From: Pseudomonas sp. 5P_3.1_Bac2
GTDB lineage: Bacteria; Pseudomonadota; Gammaproteobacteria; Pseudomonadales; Pseudomonadaceae
Direction: 5' to 3'
Assembly: GCF_025465995.1 (NCBI RefSeq)
Contig: NZ_JANLNY010000028.1
Location: 186,001-250,000 of the forward strand
Length of the DNA: 64,000 nt
Shown here: positions 7,630 to 16,548 of the stretch, piece by piece
How the letters are laid out: each line of letters starts with the position of its first letter
Position numbering within the stretch: position 1 is the stretch's first letter
Notes under the pieces: generated by a model
The model's database searches: none
Told to the model about the DNA's origin: nothing
Seen by the model: the letters and a program-made list of their open reading frames with translations, nothing else
Made by a program: the position numbers and the translations under genes

Positions 7630-9488
7630 TGGCTGATTGCCTCCGAGGTAATGCGCTTGAGGCGCCGCCATAAGGTGGTCTGGCTAATGCCCAGATACTC
7701 CGCGACCAGGGTTTTGTTGCCGCCAAACTGCTTGAGGGCTTTGACGATTTCTTCCTGCTCGACCTGATGCAGATGGCCGCCTTCGTCTATTTCGCTGTCG
7801 CTGTTGAATAACTCCGGGGCCACACGCGGCATGGCGTCCACCAGCGCCTCGCAACTGCCATAGATGCGTAAGGACACCACCAGGCGCTCGATGATGTTCT
7901 CCAGCTGCCGCACGTTGCCCGGCCAGGTGTAGCGCCGGAAGATCGGGGTCAGGCCACGACTCAGCTCCAGCGCGTCCACTTCCACGGCGTAGCGCTGCGA
8001 CTCGCGGCGAATCAGGTATTCGCTCAGCAGCGGGATATCTTCCATACGCTCTCGCAGCGGCGGCAGCACCACGACAAAGGTACTCAGACGGTAGTAGAGG
8101 TCTTCACGAAAACGCCCGGCGCGGACTTCGGCCTGTAAGTCGGCGTTACAGGCCACGACAAACTTGATATTCAGCGCAATCGCCCGCCGCGCGCCCACGG
8201 GGCGGACTTCGCGCTCTTGCAGCACACGCAGCAACTTAGCTTGCTGCGGCAAGGGCATGGAGTTGATTTCATCGAGGAAAAAGGTGCCGTTGTTGGCGCT
8301 CTCCAGCAACCCCGACTTACCGCCACTCTTGGCGCTGGTAAAGGCGCCCTCGGCGTAACCGAACAGTTCCGACTCAAACAATTCGGCCGGAATCGCCGCG
8401 CAGTTGATCGCCACAAAAGGGCCATTGCTGTTCAGGCTGGCCGTATGGATCTGCCGCGCCGCCAGCTCCTTGCCCGTTCCGGTTTCGCCCCGCAATAAGA
8501 CTGTGCCGGGCGTCGAACCGTACAGATGCAACTGACTCTGCACCTCCAGCATGCGGCTGGATTGGTACACCATGCGCCGCGTCTGATCGCTGGGTTGGGC
8601 CAGAGGCTGTGGATAGAAAATATACAGCGCGCCAATGCCTTCGTTACTCACCTCGAACGGCAGCTTGTTGAGGGTACACAGCCGATCGCCCAGCAGCAGG
8701 CCTTCGGCCCTCAGGCTATCGGCCTCCAGCACCCGGGAATCCAAGATGCCATTCAAGCGCCGCCGCTTGGGCAACGTCGGAATCAGGCTCAGAGCCGCAC
8801 TGTTCCAGGCCACCACCACGCCGTTGCGGTTGGTGAACACTTGCGGGTTGGGGGTCTGCTCCATCAGGAACTGCTCGGTCGCCGCCTGCTGGCGCTCACG
8901 CTTGTACATGCCGGCGTGCCTGATCGCCTTGCGCAGCAAGTTGCGACACGATTCGCGGGAATACACCAGCACCGAATTGAGTCCCCATTGATCGGCAAGG
9001 TCGCACACGTAGCTGGAGCCGATGACCACGGCGATCCCTTCAGCCCGCAGGCTGTGGAAAATCTCGTGGGCGTGCTCGGCCGTGCTGTAGGTGCGATGGA
9101 TCAGTTCCATGCCGCCAAACAGACGTAACAGCTCTACGTTTGCCTCTTGCCGCTCATAGGTCAGCAACAGGGCCTTATCCGTGATGCGGCGGGCAGTCAG
9201 AAACGCCTGAATAAGATCCGACTGCTCCACTTTGAGCGCCAACACCGGTACCGGCAGGGTGTCCTGCAGATAAAAGGCGTTGGCGCCAGCGCTGGCAAAG
9301 ATATCCACCTCTTGCCGCTCAACCAACTCGCGGGCCGCGCGCACGGCATCATTGAAAATGTTATCAATGATGGTGATGCTGGCCAGTGACTCGAACTCGG
9401 GAATCAGACTATGAATCAACCGGCTGACTTTTGAGTTGCCGATAAAACAGATCCTGACTCGCTCCAGCTCCTCATTCGCAAATTCCAC
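7626..9488 (-). CDS. PrpR-like sigma-54-dependent activator
   Basis: A 620-residue enhancer-binding protein. Residues 1-190 form a PrpR_N-type ligand domain, about 200-300 a PAS-like region, and 310-540 the AAA+ domain with Walker A GETGTGKE (334-341), Walker B GTFFLDEI (401-408) and sigma-54 contact loop GAFTSA (381-386; the usual sequence is GAFTGA). The C-terminal Fis-type helix-turn-helix is GNKTLVAEYLGISQTTLWRR. The start is GTG at 9488 behind AGAGG. The gene is in operon 1, between leuD-like and ridA. It is the candidate regulator of the three -24/-12 promoters at 25.05, 28.14 and 40.92 kb, which would make operon 1 autoregulated. Confidence 0.93.
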   Translation of the reverse strand: MEFANEELERVRICFIGNSKVSRLIHSLIPEFESLASITIIDNIFNDAVRAARELVERQEVDIFASAGANAFYLQDTLPVPVLALKVEQSDLIQAFLTARRITDKALLLTYERQEANVELLRLFGGMELIHRTYSTAEHAHEIFHSLRAEGIAVVIGSSYVCDLADQWGLNSVLVYSRESCRNLLRKAIRHAGMYKRERQQAATEQFLMEQTPNPQVFTNRNGVVVAWNSAALSLIPTLPKRRRLNGILDSRVLEADSLRAEGLLLGDRLCTLNKLPFEVSNEGIGALYIFYPQPLAQPSDQTRRMVYQSSRMLEVQSQLHLYGSTPGTVLLRGETGTGKELAARQIHTASLNSNGPFVAINCAAIPAELFESELFGYAEGAFTSAKSGGKSGLLESANNGTFFLDEINSMPLPQQAKLLRVLQEREVRPVGARRAIALNIKFVVACNADLQAEVRAGRFREDLYYRLSTFVVVLPPLRERMEDIPLLSEYLIRRESQRYAVEVDALELSRGLTPIFRRYTWPGNVRQLENIIERLVVSLRIYGSCEALVDAMPRVAPELFNSDSEIDEGGHLHQVEQEEIVKALKQFGGNKTLVAEYLGISQTTLWRRLKRITSEAISQ

Positions 9489-9525
9489 AGCGCTACCTCT
9501 TATTTTTATTCAGCGGCTGATTCAT

Positions 9526-10170
9526 TCACGCTCTGAAAACCCAGGGCTCCTCCAGCTTTCTCCAGTTTTCGTAGTCCCTGACTTTGTCTGCATAGGTCAG
9601 GGTCTCGCCTATTTCGTCCAGTCCATTGAGCAATCGCTGTTGACGCCCTTCATCCAGATCGAAAACGAAACTCAGTTGCGCGACACGTAAAGTTCGATCA
9701 CTGACATTGATGTGCGCCTGCACGCCCGGCTGTTTTTGCGCCTGCTCGAACAGGGCATCAATGTCTTGTTGCGCCAGTTGTAACGGAAGTAACCCGTTGT
9801 TAAAGCAGTTGTTACGGAAGATATCGCCGAAACTGGGTGCAATAACCACACGCACGCCAAAGTCCCTTAACGCCCACACTGCGTGCTCCCTGCTGGAGCC
9901 GCAGCCAAAGTTGGCTTGAGCGAGCAGCACCCCGCCCTGATCATATGGGGGTACATTCAAGATGCATGCCGGGTTAGCCCGGCGACTGGCAATGGGCGTG
10001 TCTATTTCACCAGGGTCCAGATAACGCTCATCATCGAACAGGAAATCGCCGAAGCCGAAGGACTCCAGACTCTTCAGGTATTGCTTGGGCAGCAGCATGT
10101 CCGTGTCGATATTGGTGCGATTGAACGGAATGATGATGCCTTGGTATGCGTTCAGTGGCTGCATGCTCAA
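9526..10170 (-). CDS. LeuD-like small subunit of an aconitase-superfamily hydro-lyase
   Basis: 214 residues, the length of isopropylmalate isomerase small subunits. Motifs: NIDTDMLLPKQYLKS near the N-terminus and NFGCGSSREHAVWALRDFGVRVVIAPSFGDIF, the substrate-recognition swivelling domain. The ATG overlaps the stop of the leuC-like gene (ATGA). No leuB or leuA is nearby and the genes sit in a catabolic operon, so this is probably not the leucine pathway enzyme but a paralogue hydrating a substituted maleate (citraconate, dimethylmaleate or similar). That substrate assignment is inference. Confidence 0.88.
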   Translation of the reverse strand: MSMQPLNAYQGIIIPFNRTNIDTDMLLPKQYLKSLESFGFGDFLFDDERYLDPGEIDTPIASRRANPACILNVPPYDQGGVLLAQANFGCGSSREHAVWALRDFGVRVVIAPSFGDIFRNNCFNNGLLPLQLAQQDIDALFEQAQKQPGVQAHINVSDRTLRVAQLSFVFDLDEGRQQRLLNGLDEIGETLTYADKVRDYENWRKLEEPWVFRA

Positions 10171-11579
10171 AAACTCCCCAAATCCGTGAGTTCACCCATA
10201 ACCGCGGCGGCAGCAGCCATGGCCGGTGACATCAGATGAGTTCGCCCGCCTTTGCCCTGACGCCCCTCGAAGTTGCGGTTGGAGGTCGAGGCGCAGCGCT
10301 CACCCGCGTTGAGCCGATCCGCATTCATGCCCAAGCACATGGAGCAACCAGGAGAGCGCCACTCGAAGCCGGCGGCTTTGAAGATGCGGTCCAAACCCTC
10401 GCGCTCAGCCTGCAAACGCACCAATCCGGAGCCTGGCACCACCAGTGCCTGCTTGACCCGCCGATGCACTTCACGGCCACGCAGCACTTCGGCGGCGGCG
10501 CGCAAATCTTCGATGCGGGCATTGGTGCAGGAGCCGATGAAAATGCGATCAATCGGCACGCCGCTCAGTCGCTGGCCAGCTTCCAAGCCCATGTAACGCA
10601 AGGCCCGCTCCCAATCAGCACGTTGCAACGCGTCGCGGGCCTGATCCAGTGTCGGGATACAGCCGTTGATGGGCGCCACCTGCTCAGGCGAAGTGCCCCA
10701 GCTCACCTGATGCCCCACTTGTGCCGCATCGATGTCCAGCTCTTGGTCAAACAACGCATCAGCATCCGAATGCAGGGTGCTCCAGTAGGCCACGGCCGCC
10801 TGCCACGCTGCGCCACTCGGGGCCATTGGCCGGCCCTTCAGATAGGCTTGGGTTTTCTCGTCATAGGCCACTAGGCCCACCCGCGCGCCGGCTTCGATAC
10901 TCATGTTGCAGAGTGTCATGCGCGCTTCCATGCTCAGGTCCCGTATCGCTTCCCCACAGAACTCGATGGCGCAGCCCGTGCCACCTGCCGTGCCGATCTG
11001 GGCAATGATGTACAGGGCCAAATCCTTCGCGGTGACGCCCTCGGCCAGGCGATTATTCACCCGGATACGGTAGTTCTTCTGCTTGCGGCTACGCAGTGTC
11101 TGGGTCGCCAGCACATGCTCCACTTCGCTGCTGCCAATGCCATGGGCAAGGGCGGCCAGGGCACCATGCGTGGCGGTGTGCGAATCACCACAGACCAGCG
11201 TCATGCCGGGCAGCGTAAGGCCTTGCTCCGGGCCAACGACGTGGACAATGCCCTGACGCACATCGTTGAGCGCGAACAGCGGCACACCAAACTCGAGGCT
11301 GTTGCGCTCCAGGGTGGCGATCTGTTGACGGGCAATCGCGTCACTGACCCCTTCAACCCCTTGCTCCCGGCTGAGCGTGGGCACGTTGTGATCAGGGGTC
11401 GCCAGCGAAGTGTCCAAGCGCCAAGGCTTGCGTCCGGCCAGACGCAGGTTGGAAAAGGCCTGCGGCGACGTCACCTCATGCAAGAGGTGACGGTCGATAT
11501 ATAAAAGCGTGGAGCCATCGGCAAGTTCATCGATCCGATGCCGCGCCCACAGCTTGTCGTAGAGTGTTTGCGCTCCCAC
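10167..11579 (-). CDS. LeuC-like large subunit of an aconitase-superfamily hydro-lyase
   Basis: 470 residues, matching LeuC length. Motifs: LVCGDSHTATHGALAALAHG, IGSCTNARIEDLRAAAEVLRG and SPGCSMCLGMNADRL, which supply the three Cys ligands of the [4Fe-4S] cluster, then GERCASTSNRNFEGRQG. It pairs with the overlapping leuD-like gene. The two-subunit family includes isopropylmalate isomerase, citraconate hydratase and dimethylmaleate hydratase (DmdAB). Position next to amidohydrolase and HyuAB genes favours a catabolic hydratase. Confidence 0.88.
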   Translation of the reverse strand: MGAQTLYDKLWARHRIDELADGSTLLYIDRHLLHEVTSPQAFSNLRLAGRKPWRLDTSLATPDHNVPTLSREQGVEGVSDAIARQQIATLERNSLEFGVPLFALNDVRQGIVHVVGPEQGLTLPGMTLVCGDSHTATHGALAALAHGIGSSEVEHVLATQTLRSRKQKNYRIRVNNRLAEGVTAKDLALYIIAQIGTAGGTGCAIEFCGEAIRDLSMEARMTLCNMSIEAGARVGLVAYDEKTQAYLKGRPMAPSGAAWQAAVAYWSTLHSDADALFDQELDIDAAQVGHQVSWGTSPEQVAPINGCIPTLDQARDALQRADWERALRYMGLEAGQRLSGVPIDRIFIGSCTNARIEDLRAAAEVLRGREVHRRVKQALVVPGSGLVRLQAEREGLDRIFKAAGFEWRSPGCSMCLGMNADRLNAGERCASTSNRNFEGRQGKGGRTHLMSPAMAAAAAVMGELTDLGSF

Positions 11580-11604
11580 GAGAGTATCCTCTGTTCTTCA
11601 AGGC

Positions 11605-12012
11605 TTAATTCAGGTCAGTCCAGGGAATCCAGCGGTAGAGTTCTTCACCACTGGGATCGAGGATCTTGTAGCCACAATAGGTATCCAGCCGACCTTCAGC
11701 TTTGGGCTGAATAAGGCAGTACGGCTTGTAACAATCGTCAACGGGCTTCAGCTGTTGCAGACGCTCCTTGGCCTGCTGCAGTTCGCCCTTGGCCGCTTGC
11801 GCCCGGCGTCCGTCCTGCACCGCTACGCTGGCGCGAAAGTGCGTCACCCAGGCCTGCGAATAATTCTGGCAGGCGAGGGACTGGCTACTGATGGGGGATG
11901 CATAGCGGCTATTCATGCTTTCACTCGCACACCCCGTCAGTAGGACCAACAACGCGCCCCCGGCACTAAGCCAGCAACGCAAGGCAATGCTCCAGCGTAC
12001 GCACGTCGACAT
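11605..12012 (-). CDS. Small lipoprotein of unknown function
   Basis: A 135-residue protein with a lipoprotein signal peptide ending in the lipobox LLTGC (Cys about 28), followed by SESMNSRY. The mature part has a short Lys/Gln-rich helix (AQAAKGELQQAKERLQQLK) and four further Cys residues (DDCYKPYCLIQ, DTYCGYK) that may form disulfides. Its start lies 47 bp inside the preceding amidohydrolase gene. I do not recognise the family. Being in operon 1 with outer-membrane transport genes, an envelope role is likely. Confidence 0.65.
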   Translation of the reverse strand: MSTCVRWSIALRCWLSAGGALLVLLTGCASESMNSRYASPISSQSLACQNYSQAWVTHFRASVAVQDGRRAQAAKGELQQAKERLQQLKPVDDCYKPYCLIQPKAEGRLDTYCGYKILDPSGEELYRWIPWTDLN

Positions 12013-12556
12013 ACTTCAGTTGCAGGTCGAACAGGTTGGCCTTGTGGGCCTCCTGGTTGCGATCGCCCACCGCCTCCTCTGGGATCAGCACCCGCAGGTC
12101 GTGCTGCAAACCATCTACCGCCGTCGCACGCACACAACCACTGGTGGTCAGCCCCGTTACCATCACACCATCGACACCCGCCTCCTCCAGCCGGGCCTTC
12201 AGGTCCGTGGCAAAGAAAGCGCTGGCCCAGTGTTTGACCAACACCGGCTCGTTGGCCAACGGGGCCAGCCGTGGATCAATCGCCACCAGCTCGCTGCCGG
12301 CGGCGAGCACATTCAGGCTCGGCAGCTTTTCCCGAAACACCCGCGCCTGATCCGCGCTGTCATAGGCCACGGTGGTGAAGAACACCGGCCAGCCGCGCTG
12401 ACGAAATGCGCTCAGCAAACGCTGGTTAGCCTCAATCACCTGTGGGCAATCGGCGCCCAGAGGGCTCAGCCCGGGGTCGGTAAACCCCAGACTGAGATCC
12501 ACCAGGATCAAGGCATATCGCTTGGCTGCTACCAACTCACGCGATTGCAGGGCCAT
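11966..12556 (-). CDS. Isochorismatase-like amidohydrolase (N-carbamoylsarcosine/maleamate amidase type)
   Basis: A 196-residue cysteine hydrolase with the Asp-Lys-Cys triad: Asp in ALILVDLSLGF, Lys in VLVKHWASAF, Cys in GLTTSGCVRATAVDGLQ. The TTSGCVRAT context resembles N-carbamoylsarcosine amidase and maleamate amidohydrolase (NicF) rather than nicotinamidase; RutB is a more distant relative. The gene follows hyuB by 3 bp. N-methylhydantoinase (HyuAB) followed by N-carbamoylsarcosine amidase is a known sequence in creatinine breakdown, and a cyclic imide hydrolase followed by a maleamate amidase would be an equivalent logic. The substrate is not determined. Confidence 0.85.
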   Translation of the reverse strand: MALQSRELVAAKRYALILVDLSLGFTDPGLSPLGADCPQVIEANQRLLSAFRQRGWPVFFTTVAYDSADQARVFREKLPSLNVLAAGSELVAIDPRLAPLANEPVLVKHWASAFFATDLKARLEEAGVDGVMVTGLTTSGCVRATAVDGLQHDLRVLIPEEAVGDRNQEAHKANLFDLQLKYVDVRTLEHCLALLA

Positions 12557-12559
12557 GGA

Positions 12560-14413
12560 TTAGCTCCAAACCGGGGTGGCAGGGGCAGGCAGACCGGTTT
12601 CAGCCTGACAGCGGTCCTTCAGTTCTTGCACGGTGCCGCCACGGTTGAACAGGCTGATTTCGCCACGGGCTTGGCTCAGTTGTGCACGCAGGGCCTCGGT
12701 CGCGGCTTGATTGAGCGCCTCGCCTTCGATCACCACGCCATAACGGCGGGCCCCTTCCACACTGACCAGGCCACGCTTGACGTCTTGCAGCACCTTGGCC
12801 GTGTCGCGCTTGAATGGATCACCCCAGCCGCCCGCGCCCCAGGTGTCGAACAGCAGCAGGTCGCCCGCTTTGACCACGATGTTGTCGCACTTGGACGGCA
12901 GCATCTGGCGAGTGCCGTCGACGCGCAGCAGCTCTTTACGGCTGCGGGCCCCCGGCTCACCACCGTTGACGCCCCAGGGGTAGGTCAGCCAGCGGTCGTC
13001 GTGGATGGAGATTTCGCCATCGGCCAGCAGGCAGTAGCTCACCCGCAGGCCGTTGCCACCGCGATGCAAGCCCGCACCGCCAGTATCGGTAAGGGTTTCG
13101 TAGCTTTCGATACGCAGCGGGAAGTACGCCTCGACGAACTCGTTCGGCACGTTGGTGAAGCCCGGCCACAAGGAATGTCCATCGGCGCCATCGCCCGCCG
13201 GACGCCCCGGAATACCGCCAAAACCGATCTGGAACAGCTGGAACCATTCACCGTTTTTGTCGTAGCCGGAATACATAAAGTGTGGCGAGTCAGAGAAGCC
13301 GGCCGCGTTCATGGCATCCGGCGTGCCTTGACCGAGCAGGCCGCCCATCATGTCGAAGATCCGGCCCAGGGCGTGGGTCCGGCAGGACAGCGCCGCCGGG
13401 AAGTTGGGCTTGAGCAGCGAGCCTTGCGGAATGCGCACGTCGACCAGATCGTAGAAGCCGTCGTTGAGCAAAATAGCCGGGTCGAACAGGCTGATGGTCA
13501 AGGCGCCAAAGAAGATCTTGAACATCTCTTCATTGACGTAGAAGTTCACCGAGGACGGTGCCTGCGGGTCGGTGCCGGCGAAGTCGAAGATGGCTTTCTC
13601 ACCCTCGCGCCAGAGGGCGCAGCGCAGGGTGTACGGGCCAAGGCCGGCGCCGTCGTCGCAGATGTAGTCCTCGAACACCTGACGCTCTTCGGAGACCACG
13701 CGCTGGATCACTTCTTTCATGGCCCGCCGGGTGCGCTCGAGCATCTCTTGCTGGGCGCTGTAGAACACGTCGTCGCCGAAGCGCTCGGCCAGTTCCACGC
13801 AACGCTTACCGGCGGTACGGCAGGCCGCCACGATGGCGTTGAGGTCGGAACGGTTCCAGCGCGGCAAACGCACGTTGTGCAGGATGACGTCGAGCATGTC
13901 GCTGTTCATCACGCCGTTGCGGTACAGCTTGACCGGCGGAATGCGGATGCCTTCTTCCCAGATCGAGCTGGCGTTGGTCGGCAAGGAGCCCGGCACCTTG
14001 CCGCCCACGTCGGACATGTGGCCGAACATGGCGGAGTAGTTGATGACCCGGCCGTCTTTGAAGATCGGCATCAGCACCAGCCAGTCCGGCAGGTGGCTGA
14101 CCGCACCGTTGCACAGGTACGGATCGTTGGTGAGGAAGATGTCGCCCTCTTCGATCTCGCCGGTGTAGTTCTCCAGAAAGCCGGTGATGAAGGAGCCGAA
14201 CTGGCCGACGATCATCTTGCCTTCGCTGGTGGCAATCAGCGGGAAGGCGTCGCCTTGCTCACGAATACCGGGGCTCATGGCCGTGCGAAAGAGTACCGCG
14301 TCCATCTCGAAGCGGGCGTTGCTCAGGGCGTTTTCGACGATATCGATGGTGATGCTGTCGACCGGCACGCGCTTGAACGGGGTGTTATTAGTCTGCTTGA
14401 TACGCGCAACCAT
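12560..14413 (-). CDS. hyuB: HyuB: hydantoinase B/oxoprolinase family subunit
   Basis: A 617-residue protein with HyuB/oxoprolinase B features: an N-terminal DPITIDIVENAL-like segment (SITIDIVENALSNARFEMD), GDAFPLIATSEGKMIVG, GDIFLTNDPYLCNGAVSHLPD and a Gly-rich C-terminal region (TGGAGLHRGGNGLRVSY, GGEPGARSRKEL, WGAGGWGDPFKRD). Partner of HyuA; the start codon is 5 bp after the hyuA stop. The family includes N-methylhydantoinase, 5-oxoprolinase, caprolactamase, 2-pyrrolidinone-type lactamases and acetone/acetophenone carboxylases. Cyclic amide hydrolysis fits the amidohydrolase neighbour; carboxylation of a ketone cannot be excluded. Confidence 0.9.
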   Translation of the reverse strand: MVARIKQTNNTPFKRVPVDSITIDIVENALSNARFEMDAVLFRTAMSPGIREQGDAFPLIATSEGKMIVGQFGSFITGFLENYTGEIEEGDIFLTNDPYLCNGAVSHLPDWLVLMPIFKDGRVINYSAMFGHMSDVGGKVPGSLPTNASSIWEEGIRIPPVKLYRNGVMNSDMLDVILHNVRLPRWNRSDLNAIVAACRTAGKRCVELAERFGDDVFYSAQQEMLERTRRAMKEVIQRVVSEERQVFEDYICDDGAGLGPYTLRCALWREGEKAIFDFAGTDPQAPSSVNFYVNEEMFKIFFGALTISLFDPAILLNDGFYDLVDVRIPQGSLLKPNFPAALSCRTHALGRIFDMMGGLLGQGTPDAMNAAGFSDSPHFMYSGYDKNGEWFQLFQIGFGGIPGRPAGDGADGHSLWPGFTNVPNEFVEAYFPLRIESYETLTDTGGAGLHRGGNGLRVSYCLLADGEISIHDDRWLTYPWGVNGGEPGARSRKELLRVDGTRQMLPSKCDNIVVKAGDLLLFDTWGAGGWGDPFKRDTAKVLQDVKRGLVSVEGARRYGVVIEGEALNQAATEALRAQLSQARGEISLFNRGGTVQELKDRCQAETGLPAPATPVWS

Positions 14414-14418
14414 GATGC

Positions 14419-16479
14419 TTACTCCTGCGGACGAATCAGCAAGTTGCCGATGCGGTCAACCGCCGCTTCGTAACCTGGGAACACAACAGTGGTGGAATCC
14501 ATCTCCATAACGATGGCAGGGCCCGCGATCACCAGACCCGGAGCAAGTTTGCTGCGGTCGTAGAGGGTCGCGTCGTAGTCCTTGCCGGCGTAATGGATCG
14601 GGCTGCGCCCGCTCACCGCGTCAGCCAGCAGCGGCGGCTTGCCTTCATCGTACTGCCGCTCGGTGATTTGCGGCCGCGGCGCACGGGCGATGGCGCGCAG
14701 GTTGATGAGTTCGTGGGAGTCTTCGAGGAAGAAGCTGAACAGCTGCTCATGCTCGGCATCGAAGGCGCCCGTGATGACGCTAAGGCCGTCGCGGGCCAGT
14801 GCCTCACGGTCGATTTCCAGGGTGAGTTGCAGGGCCTGACCCTGATAACGCACGTCGGCCTGGAAGTTGAGCTGCTGGGAAGCCGGGTTGATGCCCTGCG
14901 CGGCCAGCGACTCACTGACCTGAGCGGCCAGTTGCTCGATGGTTTGCAGCACTTCGGCGAGGCTCAGATCCGCTGTACGGCGGATGATCGAGCGCGAGGC
15001 TTCGTCTTTCACCCGCGTGGTGGCATCGCCGTAGGCGCACAGGACTCCTGGGCCCGGCGGAATGATTACCGGCCAGGCATTCATCAGAATCCCCATGGCG
15101 TTGGCATGCAGCGGGCCTGCCCCACCGAAGCCGCACAGGGCAAAGTCACGCGGGTCGTAGCCTTGCTCAACACTGATCAGACGCAGGGCGCCGTACATGT
15201 GCTCGTTAGCCAGCCGCACAATGCCTTCGGCGGCCTCGAACAGGGTAACCCCCATGGCATCGGCCACTTTCTGCACCGCTGCGGTAGCCAGGTCATGCCG
15301 CACCTGGAAGTCACCACCGAGCTTCTGCACCGCCGGCAGGTAGCCCAGCACCACGTTGGCGTCGGTTACGGTGGCCACTTCGCCGCCACGGTTATAGGCC
15401 GCAGGGCCAGGTACCGCGCCGGCACTTTCCGGGCCGACGCGCAGGGCGCGGGTCAGCTCCGGCACGCTGGCCATGGAGCCGCCACCGGCACCGACGGTGC
15501 GCACGTCAACTGACGGGGCACGTACAGCGACGTCGCCAACCCGGGTTTCGCGGCGGATCCGCGCCTGGTTGTTGTCGATCAGCGCCACGTCGGTGGATGT
15601 CCCGCCCACGTCGAAGGTCAGCACGCGGCTGAAGCCGCCACGGGAGCAGAACCAGATGGCCCCGGCGACACCACCGGCCGGGCCGGACAGCAGCAGGTTG
15701 ACCGGGGTATTGGCTGCAGACTGGCTGGTGGCCAGACCGCCGTCCGAGCGCAGAATCGACAATTGCGAATGGCTGCCGATGCGCTGATTCAATTCACCTT
15801 GCAGGTGGTTGATGTAATTCTCGACCTCAGGCCGCACGTAGCTGTTCACCACGGTGGTCTCGGTGCGCTCGTACTCCTGCATTTCAGGTACGACTTCGGA
15901 CGACAGGGAGACAGGAATGCCCGGCATCACCTCATTGGCAATCGCCAGCACTTCACGCTCATGCACGCCATTTACATAGGCGTTGACCAGACTGATGGTC
16001 AGCGCTTCGATGCCTTTGCCGGCCAGTCGTTGCAGCTCGGCCCGAATCGCCTCGCGGTCCAGGGGCCGCACGATAGCGCCGTCAGCGCCGATGCGCTCAC
16101 TGGCTTCGATGGTCAGCTCCAGCGGCGCCAGCAGCTCACCTTTGTTCCAGATCACCCAGCCGCCCAGGCCGCCCGGCACGAAAGAGCGGGCAATGTGCAG
16201 CACCTGCTTGTAGCCCTGGGTGGTAACCAGCCCAACCTTGGCCCCACGGCGGGTCAGGATGGCGTTGGTGGCAACGGTTGTGCCGTGCATCACGGCGGTG
16301 ATTTGGGCCGCGTCAATGGCGGCGATCGCACAGATCCGCTCAATACCATTGAGTACGGCAATCGAGGGGTTATGCGGCGTGGAAGGGACCTTGGCGGTAA
16401 AACTTTCGCCCGTCACATCATTAATTAACAGCAGGTCGGTAAAGGTGCCGCCTACGTCTACACCCAAACGAAAACTCAT
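14419..16479 (-). CDS. hyuA: HyuA: hydantoinase A/oxoprolinase family ATP-binding subunit
   Basis: A 686-residue protein starting MSFRLGVDVGGTFTDLLLI, the actin-fold phosphate-binding loop of HyuA. Further motifs: TVATNAILTRRGAKVGLVTT, ALTISLVNAYVNGVHE, LTFDVGGTSTDVALI and GFGGAGPLHANAMG. It supplies ATP-dependent activation for ring opening in complex with HyuB. It lies between the transport genes and hyuB in operon 1, with a strong inter-gene hairpin just upstream. Confidence 0.93.
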   Translation of the reverse strand: MSFRLGVDVGGTFTDLLLINDVTGESFTAKVPSTPHNPSIAVLNGIERICAIAAIDAAQITAVMHGTTVATNAILTRRGAKVGLVTTQGYKQVLHIARSFVPGGLGGWVIWNKGELLAPLELTIEASERIGADGAIVRPLDREAIRAELQRLAGKGIEALTISLVNAYVNGVHEREVLAIANEVMPGIPVSLSSEVVPEMQEYERTETTVVNSYVRPEVENYINHLQGELNQRIGSHSQLSILRSDGGLATSQSAANTPVNLLLSGPAGGVAGAIWFCSRGGFSRVLTFDVGGTSTDVALIDNNQARIRRETRVGDVAVRAPSVDVRTVGAGGGSMASVPELTRALRVGPESAGAVPGPAAYNRGGEVATVTDANVVLGYLPAVQKLGGDFQVRHDLATAAVQKVADAMGVTLFEAAEGIVRLANEHMYGALRLISVEQGYDPRDFALCGFGGAGPLHANAMGILMNAWPVIIPPGPGVLCAYGDATTRVKDEASRSIIRRTADLSLAEVLQTIEQLAAQVSESLAAQGINPASQQLNFQADVRYQGQALQLTLEIDREALARDGLSVITGAFDAEHEQLFSFFLEDSHELINLRAIARAPRPQITERQYDEGKPPLLADAVSGRSPIHYAGKDYDATLYDRSKLAPGLVIAGPAIVMEMDSTTVVFPGYEAAVDRIGNLLIRPQE

Positions 16480-16513
16480 GGTTCCTCTCCAAGCGCTTCT
16501 TAGATTTGTATCG

Positions 16514-16538
16514 GCCGGGCTGCCTCAGGCAGCCCGGC
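16514..16538 (-). terminator. Strong intercistronic hairpin between DUF1329 gene and hyuA
   Basis: A perfect 11-bp stem (GCCGGGCTGCC with GGCAGCCCGGC) and 3-nt loop just after the DUF1329 stop. No U-tract follows in either direction, so it is more likely an attenuating or mRNA-stabilising hairpin than a full terminator. It would make HyuAB levels differ from those of the transport genes. Confidence 0.6.
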
Positions 16539-16548
16539 GTCTTGCGCC

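Noticed and set aside
9526..11579. leuCD of leucine biosynthesis
   Set aside because: No leuA or leuB nearby, and the genes lie inside a sigma-54-controlled catabolic operon. Biosynthetic function is not excluded but is not the favoured reading.
11605..16479. Long plus-strand open frame (11915-14473, 852 codons) antisense to hyuB
   Set aside because: It is the mirror of high-GC coding sequence; the minus strand carries HyuB with conserved motifs and proper operon spacing.
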